Below are positions 48,001 through 58,000 of a DNA stretch of 64,000 bases, in pieces. The stretch comes from Anticarsia gemmatalis (lineage: Eukaryota; Arthropoda; Insecta; Lepidoptera; Erebidae): positions 8,816,501-8,880,500 of the forward strand of contig NC_134757.1 of assembly GCF_050436995.1 (NCBI RefSeq). The letters are read 5' to 3'. Under the pieces are notes generated by a model. It did no database searches, had not been told where the DNA came from, and worked only from the letters and a program-made list of their open reading frames with translations. Position numbers and translations under genes: made by a program. Within the stretch, counting starts at the first letter, position 1; each line of letters starts with the position of its first letter.

Positions 48001-51000
48001 ATAAAATCATTTATGATATTGATCTTCAATAAAAAAAACATATCGTAACGATTTCAATTAGATTTTGAATTATGAATAAATAAAACGAACGCACCTCTCC
48101 ATGAGCGACGGACTCTCCGGGAATAAACAGTTCGGGATAAATGTTCTTCAAATACCACTCAAAAGATTTACATCCCAATTTCTCTCTCAAGTTTCTTCGA
48201 CCGCTGATGTCTCCGTAATCACCCTTATCGTTACCGACACGCTGGTAATAGTACTTCGCATAATCATCCAGCCAAACCTAAACCATTAGAAATGTTACTG
48301 GTAAAATTTTATTTCAAAAGGTTAGTAGCAGTAATATGATTTATAATACTTAGCACTATTTTATTAAAGTATTTATAAAATACTTTACCTCAGCCAATCG
48401 TACAGAATTTCTCTTCAGTACGTTGACACCCGTTCGCCACTTGTAAGGTGAACGTTTCCTGAATATGTGACCAACGTGCGAGCATGGAACGATCTCTAGA
48501 GTGCCGCCGCACATCCAGGTTTTAAACGAAAGTTCTAGATTTTCACCGCCCCAAATATCAAACCCACTATCATATGTTCCGAGTCTCTCGAAGAACTCTT
48601 TGTCGATGGCAAACAGTCCACCAGCCATAGTCGGAGACCAGACAGGCTCCGCAGTATGTTGGTGCCTCGTTCGCTCCCTCGATGGTACGGGGTGCCAATT
48701 GAACTGGAGATTCCAGTCGAAACCACCAACATTGACTGAAGTTGAGTCCCTGTAGTGGTACTCGAGGGTATTATCGTCAATAACATCAATTACAGGGCAG
48801 ACCACTGTAGTTTTATTACGGGCAATTCTGTCTAGTAATGGTTCGAGCCAGCCTGGAATAAAAAGTAGAGGTTAATAAATGTTAATCTGGGTTATGCCAC
48901 TTAACTCCAAATCCATTGTTCTCTAAACTTTAACATCCCATACATTATTTCCACTTTGACTCCAAAGCAATAAAAAAAAAATAATTTATAGATAGAAATA
49001 TTTCCCTACATCAATTCCACTTAACTCCAAAAGAGTTTTTGTAGAGTCAGCAGCAAAAATTATATCTTGACGATATTTTGGTGTAAGCCCATATACCAAA
49101 CGTCCTAGTAATTTTTCACAAACCAGTAATTTTGATTAAAGTTATTATAATTAGGTTAGTCAGTTCATCGTCCTCAAAAACGAACACCGTAGGATCAAAA
49201 GTGCTATCCTGGTGAAAAGATTGAAAGTCAAGGACGGGATTAAGCTGTTATATTAGAATAAAGTTCTAAATAAAAATTAAATTTCTTACTTAGCTAAGTT
49301 AACATAAAATAAATAGTGCAGGTTTTAATGTATAAGATATAAGTTTTTTAGATATAAGTTGTCGGAGTACACGCGCTGTTTGCGTCGATGTTCTTATAAT
49401 TTTAGATTTTTTTTGTTGATTTTTCAAGTGATGTTTACTACGTAATAAGATTGGATGTTCAATATTATAATTATTCAGGGCCTGACCATGCCTGCGCGTA
49501 GTGCAGCGACTCGAACTGCTCCCTCTGCATCCATGTCATCCGTATGGCTAAATATTTTATGCTGCTGACTCTACTTCTGCTGATTTCTTGGAGTTAAAGT
49601 GGAATGAATTATATTTAAATAAAATATTTATTAAAACTGTTTTGGAGTTAAAGTGGAACGTTTTTTTGGAGTTAAGTGGAATAACCCGTTAATCTTAATG
49701 TATCTGAATTAACTAATTGTATAATTTTACCTTCGGTGCACTCGCAATGGCTGTCGAGGTATGTTAGAACAGGAGCCGTAACATATCTTGCGCCGAGTAG
49801 TCGCGCTCTGATGAGACCCTCACGTCGAGTGGCTCTAACTATTCTAACTTTGGGTAATGAAGACATGTAGTCATCCAACTGCTGCATTAAGTGCGCTGAA
49901 ATAAAATAAAAACCATGTATTTATAAAAGCTTATTTTCTCCGAAATAAATACAATGAACTATACTATAAAAACAACTGAGTTTGTAATAGTAAATACTTA
50001 CGCATATCAGAGAAGTCGTCTACAAGAATAATCTCCTTGATGAGGTGTGCGGGCGACCTATCGAGCACGGAATGCACCGTCCTAAGTAACACAGACCACG
50101 CTTCATTGTGGAAACAAATCACTACGGACGTCTGCGGCAGGTCCTCTAAGTATCTGCCTGGCTGTTTACACCTGCACAGACACAATGTAAATTAATTGAA
50201 CGTTTTAACAGGAATAGTCCGGAATAGACGACGCTATTTTGGTCTGTTCACATAATTATACGGTTAAATAATACAAAGTAGTTTATGATTTTAAAGCAAT
50301 ATCAAGTACATTTCTGACACAAAATGACTAGATTTTCTCCATTCGCTATGGACTGGTCTTCCTTACATTACTGTTTAAGTTGAAAAACGCTACAATTAAA
50401 ATAATACTTATCATCATTACGAAATGCTAGAAATAGAAACTCATTATACAAGTGTCGCAGTTTACAGTTAAAAATAACACCGTGAGCTTAGATAAACTCC
50501 AACCGCAAAATATTGCTGGCAAGAAAAATAATATTTCACAACCGCAGTCGATTTTAACGACTGCTACTTAAGATAAGCAGGTGAAATGTTATTTTTTCCC
50601 CTTCCTTATTCAACGGAAAATATAAGTCTGAAGTATGTGATAAGAAACAAAAAGGATATAGAGGAAATCTCGAAATCCCTTGGGCTGTTCTCACGTTGTA
50701 CCTCATATAACGTGTTATAAGGATTTCATATCATTTCCTTACCATTCGTCCCTGGGGTCCGGTAGCTTTCTCCTAATGGATATCAGGTCACTAACATATT
50801 GGTTGAAAGCGTTCTTTTTCCATCCTTCTTGGACGGCTTGCTTTGTTTCGTCGGTGATATTCTTGGGTAGAACTACCGGTTTGCCGAGTTCCCCGGGTGC
50901 GTTGTCCGAGCCAGGAGCAGCTATTACACCGAGCCCTACGGGATGTCAACCATTATAACCTACATCCTTTTAAAAATGACACCGCAATAAACTAGTTCTT

Positions 51001-53835
51001 ATTGCATTTATTATTAATATGTTAGAAAGTTTTATGTGGAGTAATGAACAGATCAATTTCCAATGTCAGTCGATGCTTAATATTGTATTACGGTTAGTTA
51101 AACACTGGTGTGTAATCAATATTAATTAATGTTATTATCTACAGCTGCGGCTAAATGCTATAACAATGCAAATTAGTATACAGCTAATTAACTACCTTCA
51201 CCAGTACATTAGCTCTACAAATTACTTGGATAGGTTCTATTGACAGTTCTAACTACGACGCCAAACAGTCTTGATTGCTACGAAATAGAATATCTATCTA
51301 CATGTGTGTGTTTAGTACTAAGAAACAAACGCCTTTAAAATATTACCTTCGTTTCCCGCAAGCCGACCGATCCAATCGACCCGCATTCGTGCTGTGACGG
51401 ACAAACGCACATTATCATGCAAAATATCGAAACAAAGGAAGCCACTAACTACAAAACTATTTCATGCAGATAAATAATCACGTGACTGTACAATAACATA
51501 CCTAATATTTATAAGTTTAAATATACCGAAGAGCCTGAGATTTGTTAGGCGTTAGTGGTTAGGACAGTCTTTGTTACATTAAAACATTTATTTACACAGA
51601 CCAACTTTAGAAAACATCACGTCACAGACATATTTGTCACATACATACACATCTGAAAACCCTGATTGTCTTTCATTTATAAATTAAATATCTCTGATGA
51701 AGTTTCAATTGCACACTGAACCGAGAAACAATGAGATTAGCGACATTTGTTATAAAACGCAAAGACAACATAGACGACAATATTTATAAATGCAAACAGT
51801 AGCACTGCGCCGTTATAATTTAAACGGAATGTTTTTTTACGAAATAAAATAAATAAGAGACGAAGAATGTCGAGGTTTTTTTCCTTTTACATCTCGGGGG
51901 ACGCGATCCTCAATTTGATTTCTGCAGAAAGGTTTCCTTAACGAAACATACCTAATAAAACTGGACCGCTTTCTGCAAAAATGATTCAGTCCACAGAAAC
52001 CTCATTTGGAGATAATAGAGTTTAAAGTTTAATGCGGTATTTCTCTGGCTATGTAATACTAAATGTTGTATTTTTAATTTTACGATATTCTAAGTGTACT
52101 AAACTAATTTAAATGCATGTATTTAGTAAATAAAATTTTATAGTTTAGTAGATATTCAAGAAAACATGTGCGTGAATCATTATTACAAAATAAATTTTGT
52201 ATGGACTTAGCCGTATAAGGCGCAGAAATAAAATTGCAAAAATGTTCCATAGTATGACAAAAATAAAACTCAAAAATGTTTATTATTTAGGTTTTATTTA
52301 AAAAAATACAAAAGTTACATTACTCCTCCTCTAAATCAAAGTCAGGTTCATCACAATAACCATCTATATCATCTATTATTGCGTCGTCTCCCTTCAGTTT
52401 TTTATAGAAATCAATGCAATCATTTGGTATAAGATGGAATAACGATTTCAAATCGTTTAACTTCTTTTTGTTAATCCGTTTTCCTGAAGGCCATAATGCT
52501 TGCAAATCTTCTTCTACTACAGCCAAAGCAACACCTTTCATTTTTGTGTTAAACATTTTATGAGAAAATCGTGAGCTAAGCTTTATTGCAAAAATGATTC
52601 AAATGGTGTGGATCGTTTTAGTAAAATTTTAACAGTAATCTTTGATTGCGCTTAAAGTTTTACAAAAATGATCCAGCTCGCTAGAATCATTTTGGCAAAA
52701 CTTTAGCGCAATTAAAAAGTTTGATTTAGGAATATGCATAAATGATCTTCAATAAGTTTAAATATTATTTGCAGTCGTGTACTACAAATTAATTGTAAAT
52801 TGTGTGCAATACATACAATTTGATTGAAGGTACAACTATATTGCAATAAAAATAGCAAGTTTAAATAAACAAATGCCTACTTAATTAAGGTTTTTGGCTT
52901 AAAAATAATATTTTGTTTACTTTAAAGGAAAGATATTAAATGTAAATTTTAGATTTTACCGTGAATCGTTTTTAAGATTTTTTTTTCATTTTTCTATATT
53001 TATATAGATATTCATGTGGTCTGATTCAGTATTTCTGAAGTCGGATGTTATTAAGAATTGGGTTAAAATGATTCAAGGTGTCTGGAACATTTAAGCATAA
53101 TGATTTTCGTAATATTTCCCATATTGTATAAAAAGCATAAATGTTCCAATTAGTTTGAATCATTATAGCAAAAAAAAAATAACACATGTCAGGGCAGTCA
53201 AGAAAATGCAAAAATGATTCTAATAGCTTGAAACACTAATACATAATAAAAAATGATTTTTGCCACAACAGCTGTGGTTTGGATCATACGGATTTTCCTT
53301 AATTATTAACATAGAGATCTGAGTCTTTGATATGTTAAAATATACCTTATTTAGAGTCCATAGGTCACAAAATCTCGAAAATGTCGAGTTTGTGGGTTGG
53401 ATCATTTTTGCAGAAAGCGGTCCAACTTATCTCCGTATCTGTTTTGTATTCATCAGATTCAGATTTATTTATTGCTAGATCATCGTAAGTGTTATAAGTT
53501 AATACCAATTGTTGACACAGTGCGAACGTGTGAAATATCTACCTTGTTTTAACACCTACACCGTGCATTCACATGCATTTTGAACACATAATAGACTTAC
53601 CATCGGATAGATTATTCCCGTAGGATTCACTCTTCCTTTTCGTGGCTGTTGGTTTCGCCATTTTTAAAGGTTTCGCCTCTGGATCGTCGTATTCTATCGC
53701 TGGAGCGCCAATGGCGTTCCTTGAGCCGCCATTAGTAGTCAACAGAGCGACCATAAACCAAATTGCTGTCAGTATGAGCACAGCTTTTAATATCAACGTC
53801 CGTCTCCGTAGGAAAAACATGCTGTAGTATTTCAT
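44886..53835 (-). CDS. Pgant9: Polypeptide N-acetylgalactosaminyltransferase, PGANT9-like, with three alternative lectin exons
   Basis: This enzyme transfers GalNAc from UDP-GalNAc to Ser/Thr and so starts mucin-type O-glycans; it is a type II membrane protein of the Golgi. Coding exons (minus): 53835-53601, 50935-50743, 50171-50002, 49895-49731, 48852-48389, 48277-48095, one of 47926-47819 / 47621-47505 / 47209-47105, 45907-45779, 45044-44886. All use GT-AG and phases agree. The product is 601, 604 or 600 residues. A basic start and a membrane segment (about 14-32) precede a stem; N104 is a glycosylation sequon. The catalytic domain has FHNEAWSVLLRTVHSV, the metal-binding D247-S-H249, WGGEN (W355, E358, N359) and His383 before the mobile loop. 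A three-repeat ricin-type lectin domain follows. The start ATG has an in-frame TAA 15 bases upstream. Family membership is certain; PGANT9 orthology is judged from similarity and the alternative lectin exons. Confidence 0.95.
45779..45907 (-). CDS. Pgant9: Transferase exon 8: lectin beta repeat
   Basis: 43 codons, phase 0. It begins YWMYSKNGEIRRDETCLDYS (its YW completes the QxW of any exon 7) and continues with CHGAKGNQLWLYDSN, a complete CLD/QxW repeat. The acceptor TTTCTAG and donor AAC|GTAAGT are clear. Confidence 0.96.
47105..47209 (-). CDS. Pgant9: Transferase alternative exon 7c: lectin alpha repeat, acidic version
   Basis: 35 codons, phase 0 at both ends, from acceptor GCATCAG to donor CAG|GTTTGT. 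It contains MCLDSPAGPEDMKKPINVW and CHGEYGNQ. It has two Lys against six acidic residues. The sugar-contact Asp and Asn are kept. It is the last of the three versions, 1.2 kb before exon 8. Confidence 0.9.
47505..47621 (-). CDS. Pgant9: Transferase alternative exon 7b: lectin alpha repeat, GGRQ version
   Basis: 39 codons, phase 0 at both ends, from acceptor CTCATAG (after a T-rich tract) to donor CAG|GTACTC. It begins VRNVVFGCLDGVTVPDMPEE and ends RKCHGTGGRQ. The CLD Asp is kept, but the usual Asn of GGNQ is Arg. It has five Lys/Arg against four acidic residues. Because it aligns with 7a and 7c over the Cys/Asp/Cys-His/Gln pattern and is fully open and in phase, it is judged a real exon. Confidence 0.85.
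47819..47926 (-). CDS. Pgant9: Transferase alternative exon 7a: lectin alpha repeat, basic version
   Basis: 36 codons, phase 0 at both ends, from acceptor TGTACAG to donor CAG|GTCTTC. It contains CLDSPTRKSDHHKPVGLYPC and HRQGGNQ, completed to QYW by exon 8. It has six Lys/Arg against two acidic residues. It keeps the sugar-contact Asp (of CLD) and Asn (of GGNQ). It is the first of three tandem versions. Confidence 0.9.
48095..48277 (-). CDS. Pgant9: Transferase exon 6: catalytic domain end and linker
   Basis: 61 codons, phase 0 at both ends: VWLDDYAKYYYQRVGNDKGD, then GDISGRRNLREKLGCKSFEW and YLKNIYPELFIPGESVAHGE. It ends exactly at the border with the lectin domain. The donor is GAG|GTGCGT. 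Confidence 0.95.
48389..48852 (-). CDS. Pgant9: Transferase exon 5: catalytic core
   Basis: It encodes 155 codons including VVCPVIDVIDDNTLEY, SPTMAGGLFAIDKEFFERLG, DIWGGENLELSF and CGGTLEIVPCSHVGHIFRK. These are the acceptor-sugar and UDP-contacting motifs of the family. The SPYKWRTGVNVLKRNSVRLAE end resembles insect PGANT9-type enzymes more than the GALNT1 type. It starts in phase 1 and ends in phase 0 at GAG|GTAAAG. Confidence 0.97.
48889..49687. mobile_element. 799-bp non-autonomous DNA transposon in transferase intron 4, 8-bp target duplication
   Basis: Its inverted ends are GGGTTATGCCACTTAACTCC at the left and the inverse of GGGTTATTCCACTTAACTCC at the right. Both sides are flanked by the perfect 8-bp direct repeat GTTAATCT (48881-48888, 49688-49695). 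The motif CCACTTAACTCCAAA or a near copy occurs three times at the left end (48897, about 48950, 49018) and three times inverted at the right end (49588, 49641, 49666). It has no long ORF. An 8-bp duplication fits hAT, P or Merlin-like transposases, but the end sequence is not one I can assign. Confidence 0.85.
49731..49895 (-). CDS. Pgant9: Transferase exon 4: metal-binding DSH motif
   Basis: It encodes REGLIRARLLGARYV and TYLDSHCECTEG; Asp247 and His249 of DSH bind the manganese ion in characterised members of the family. The donor GAAG|GTAAAA and acceptor TTTCAG give phase 1 at both ends. Confidence 0.96.
50002..50171 (-). CDS. Pgant9: Transferase exon 3: start of the catalytic domain
   Basis: It encodes CKQPGRYLEDLPQTSVVICF and HNEAWSVLLRTVHSVLDRS, ending ILVDDFSDM. 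This is the nucleotide-binding first half of the GT-A fold of this family. The acceptor GTGCAG and donor GC|GTAAGT are in consensus (phases 2 and 1). Confidence 0.96.
50743..50935 (-). CDS. Pgant9: Transferase exon 2: stem
   Basis: It encodes the conserved GELGKPVVLPKN stretch, a sequon (NIT), and ISIRRKLPDPRDEW leading into the catalytic domain. The acceptor CCCGTAG and donor GAATG|GTAAGG are clear (phases 1 and 2). Exon 1 lies 2665 bp upstream across an intron that holds a DNA transposon. Confidence 0.93.
51963..53423. mobile_element. 1461-bp DNA transposon in transferase intron 1, dense internal repeats
   Basis: The terminal inverted repeats are 23 bp and perfect, starting GGACCGCTTTCTGCAAAAAT on both sides. 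They are flanked by AACT on both sides (51959-51962, 53424-53427), a possible 4-bp target duplication. GCAAAAATGATTC-like motifs recur in both orientations across the element (for example near 51976, 52590, 52665, 52700, 53070, 53150, 53210 and 53398). A short ORF lies at 52320-52556. It is probably a deleted derivative of an autonomous element; I cannot name the superfamily. Confidence 0.8.
52320..52556 (-). CDS. 78-residue ORF inside the intron-1 transposon, possibly a transposase C-terminus
   Basis: ATG to TAA, followed about 20 bases later by AATAAA on the same strand, so it looks like the last part of a gene. The protein has a Lys-rich middle (KRINKKKLNDLKSLFHLIPN), an aromatic/lysine stretch (DFYKKLKGD) and a very acidic end (DEPDFDLEEE). 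It is unlike the surrounding random frames. A link to a transposase C-terminus is inference from location and layout only. Confidence 0.45.
   Translation of the reverse strand: MFNTKMKGVALAVVEEDLQALWPSGKRINKKKLNDLKSLFHLIPNDCIDFYKKLKGDDAIIDDIDGYCDEPDFDLEEE
53601..53835 (-). CDS. Pgant9: Transferase exon 1: cytosolic tail, membrane anchor, stem start
   Basis: It encodes 78 residues plus one base: MKYYSMFFLRRRT, then a hydrophobic anchor of about 19 residues (LILKAVLILTAIWFMVALL), then a charged stem. The donor is GATG|GTAAGT (phase 1). A TAA lies in frame directly upstream, so ATG at 53835 is the first usable start. Untranslated 5' exons farther upstream were not identified. Confidence 0.93.
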
Positions 53836-54394
53836 TTCTCGCACAGTTTATTTCTTATACAAGATGAAGACTCGATTAAGTTTTAAGTTTGTTTGATTCA
53901 CTCAATACATTTCTCGAAACTTGTTTTTATATATTTTAGTCTTATTTTCATTAATATCTAAGATGTTTAAATCAAAAAATCTTCTTTATAGAATTTGAGC
54001 AATAATGTTTACACTATCTATAATCACAAAAGGGTGACTAGCATAAAATAATGAGATATGTATTCGTATTATTACGAGTGTCACAAGATATGCCTCTTCG
54101 ATATGACAGTTGCACTGAAAGACATTTACTTCACATGACTTTGGTGAATGTTTTGGCTATAAATTCGCCTCAATCTGTTTATGTTTTATCACTTTCTTTC
54201 TTGTTTTTTGTTTCATTTCCAACTCCTTAATGAGCATGATTTATCGTCCATATTCTTCAACGAGAGTCCTGTGAACAAAATTGTTGGTTATCAATAACGA
54301 AACACGCACACTCTATCACACGTAAATAAAGTACACATAATTTTGATTGATGTTCTTTTCTGAGTATAGCTGTATAGCTATCTTATAAATACTT

Positions 54395-54500
54395 ATGGCA
54401 GGCGATTTTTCGCCAAATCCCCGACGGTGGCTACTGAAAAGGTAATTGTGTCGGAAGGCCCCTTTTAGGGGTTCCCCACCTTGGATACCGTGATTACAAA
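54395..54500. other. GC-richer block with a near-palindrome, upstream of the transferase gene
   Basis: This locally GC-rich patch includes an imperfect inverted repeat (GGAAGGCCCCTTTTAGGGG followed by TTCC). It could be part of an untranslated exon, a regulatory block or an old repeat. No ORF is recognised. Confidence 0.25.
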
Positions 54501-54884
54501 AATATACCTCTTCAGGCTGAAATAATAAGGTGTAATAACTTTTTCTTTCATATTAAATAAAGTATAGGGCTATTTTATCTCGGAACGATTACTTACTTAG
54601 GTGTATATATGTATTTATTTTGATTGCTTCTTTGATATGATAAAGTTACAAATTATATTTATTATTATTGAATTAACATTCAGTATATCTATACCGACAA
54701 TAAAACCAAAGCTTGTAAATGAGAAAAAAAACTTAAGAAAGACGAAGTAAACAAAAAACCACCTACTTTGACATGATTATACTCAAAATCAATATCACCC
54801 ATAAATACACAAAGACCATTATTTACAAGGTCGAACTACTGTTTCGCAGCCCTACATACCTAGTACCATGGATATATAAAACGG

Positions 54885-55035
54885 GGCCCTTTTCTAGTGG
54901 TGTGAGGGGTCGGTAGCGGTTTCCGCTGCGACTGATGGATCGCTCCGCTTCGTATATATCGGAGCTAGCTGGCCGTGCCATTTTTCAAGTGGTCACAGTG
55001 CTATTAAGTAGGCCCGAATGGCGATACATGACGTA
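54885..55035. promoter_or_regulatory. Candidate promoter or untranslated exon block
   Basis: About 150 bp are clearly GC-richer than the flanks. They contain TATATATC within ATCGCTCCGCTTCGTATATA and a plus-strand splice-like GAC|GTAAGT at about 55030. It lies 1.1 kb upstream of the transferase start codon. It may be a 5' exon, a promoter or an unrelated repeat. The sequence alone does not decide. Confidence 0.25.
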
Positions 55036-58000
55036 AGTTAAAAAATGCCCTGCAATTGTTCCACGTCTAATGTTTTATGACTTCGCTGTTACCACCATTT
55101 GCAAAAGATACAGTGTGATTGATAGAAAGAACAAATTATTTGTGTGTATGCGAATAGCAGTTTGCTTAGTATCTTTGTAAAATATTCAAACACACAATGA
55201 GTGCGGAATCGATCGTAAAATTGACTATCTCTAAAGAAAATGATTAGATTTGAGTAAAAATTTTGGAGCTTGGAAATCTTATAGAATAATTGAACCTTAA
55301 ATGTTTTACACTTTTAAAACTAATAAAATTAATTTGAACACTGCTACTTACTCAAGTTTTCTGTAATAGAAAATGGTCTATTAAAGATTGTCATCTACTT
55401 ATTAATACCCTAAAGTTATCGATAAACTCAAATGGACGTTATAAAATAACTTCACTAAGGCTTTTATCGCTGTATTAGTTTGATGCTAATCTCAAAGGAC
55501 TGAAAATTAGAAACATCTACTAAGGATTTTTGAAATTCATACAATAATTCGCGAAGATTTTCAAGAAAACGAACACTTTCAGGCAAAGTGGGAGCAGCTA
55601 TCACATTATCCTATTTTAAAAATATTTTATTCAGAAGGTAAAAATAATTTCAATAAAATTTCAATGGGTCTCGCCGACTCGAGAAATGGAAATGAGAGTG
55701 AAATACGAAGATTCCTTGTGTAATCTGACCTCAATTCCTATATTGCTGCACACACTTAACCCGAATTTTATGTAAAGTTAAACTTCAACTTTTTAATTAA
55801 AACTACGAACTTTGCATCATCTTAAAACGTTACTTTACCTCGTAACTGCGATGTTGTTGCAAATTTGAGAACGGCTTCGTATCTGTAACAATTACAAAAA
55901 CATTTAAGCTCCGAGATAAGGAAGATGGTTCAATTTCGATACATTTACCTAAAGAGCGGTGTCGAAATACAAGCAATAAATTAGATAAAATCTTTACGGT
56001 TTCAAATTTAACGTAAATAGCTCCAAATGGCGAAATATCCGAACGTCTCAAACGTCTGCTGTAATAAATTTGAGGGAACTCCTCCCGGGGGCTTATAGCC
56101 ATTTGAGCCGAATCGGTATAAATTTTAAACGTTCATCATAGATATTATTTGGATTAGGTATAAAAACATATTTTATGGCACTACAAAGTTTTATTATTTG
56201 TCATCTGGAATGAAAATGGCGAGCAGCCGAATACATTTACAATATGAAAAATGTATCATATTCTTAGGGCGAAACTAAAAGTAATTTAGTAAAAATGTGT
56301 CGGTTACGACCTTCAGAATCTCTAGGTATTCCATCATAGAAAGTAGACTTGTATGACTAACGCATATACTTACTTATGTTGGTATCATGAATCGCCAAAT
56401 GAGGTCGTGAATACGTTTTATTTGCGAAAAAAATATTCTTTAACAAATGTCGATCAGGCTCATATTTATCCATCACTAATCGCCAGGTATATTTCAAAAT
56501 AGATATAGATTATTGCTTCTACAAAAAGAAATAATGAAAAATTAAGCTAACTTTCAATGCCGAATAATTAAACTGTAAGTATACAGCAAACATTACTCTC
56601 CTTTACGCTGCGCAGTCAATATGCCTAGTCTAATGGTAAGTACCATTCAATATAGTACCATTTCACTCTGTCAATATAAAAATTATTACTCGTTAAATCG
56701 TGAAAAGACGGACATACCCTTTGATTCGTCTTTAGCTTTAAACGCAAAACACTTAACCCATAATTTCATTTGTCAACGTCAAGATTCTTGAAACTACGAA
56801 TAACCGTTTGGAAACTTAAACAGAAGCAATTTACTGCGTGAAGAATGAAACGCCTCTGACTAACATTTGTACGAGAAAATGAACGGACTATTAGTCAGTT
56901 GTACGCATTTTTATGGGGCGTGTTTTTATAATGTTTGCCTTTACGCATTGCTCGGTTATAGGTTATAATATGTATCCTGCTTTCGAGGAGATAGTAAAGA
57001 TACTAATGAACTACCAACACAATATCGATTAATCTTTGATAACAACATGTATGTGATAATTATTTTATTTATTATGATTTTAGTTATACGGAAGTGATTG
57101 TTTGTTTTTCCTTTTATCACTTTGACAGCACACAAAACGGTTGAATCGATTTTATTGAAATTGGCAAGAAAATAAATTTGTTATAAAAAAAACAAAGCGG
57201 GCCTATCGGCAGACAAAATGTGCTAGTATAACAATATATAGAGCTAAGAAAAAACTGGAAGAACTGTGACAGAAGACGTCGCACGCGTTGGTCCACGCTA
57301 TCAGAAATGTAAAAAATCTATACAGCTGAAGAACCTAAAACTTTCCTTTGTAACTTCATAACTACAATGTATTCAAACATAATAATAACATTCAAACGGT
57401 CTATCGAATCCATACACATAATTGAGCGCGTGGGCAGCGCCGGATGTTAATGTTGACTAAAATGAAATAATGTATAGTTTAGTTAATTCGGCTCTCGACA
57501 AATAATTTGTGGCTAAACCACAGTTTAATTTACTAGTTGAATTTACGCTTTACAAATTACACTCAATTAATACAATAACATATTCCATTTAACAATTCGT
57601 TGATCAAATTATTAGGTTAATTTTATCAAACGATTTTATTAGCCTCAATTAATGTTATATTTAAAATTAGGACCACAAGTTTTGTAGGATTTTAGTAGCA
57701 ATGATCAAAAAATGCATTATCATGTTTATTAGAAAATGCAAGTAACCTATTCCTGGATCATGTAGTGATTAAAATTAAACCATGTTGTACTAACATCAAA
57801 ACTATAATGTTGAAAGATACATTCAAAATAACACCTCTTGATTTTGTGAAGTTGTCTAAATCAGATTCATATAGCCCAATTGAGAATGTTCAACATTCAA
57901 TAACAGAAAACGTTTTAGCGAAGCACAAAAACTAAATGAAAAGCATACTACACATTAATTAATGTCATTTAATGCTGTCCGCGTACTGCTGGAATTTGTA

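Noticed and set aside
53836..53844. Transferase start three codons earlier (GTG at 53844)
   Set aside because: GTG is not a normal start in animals; the ATG at 53835 follows directly and has an in-frame stop upstream.
55830..56102. 90-codon minus-strand frame upstream of the transferase
   Set aside because: No recognised domain and no splice sites that would join it to exon 1 of the transferase.
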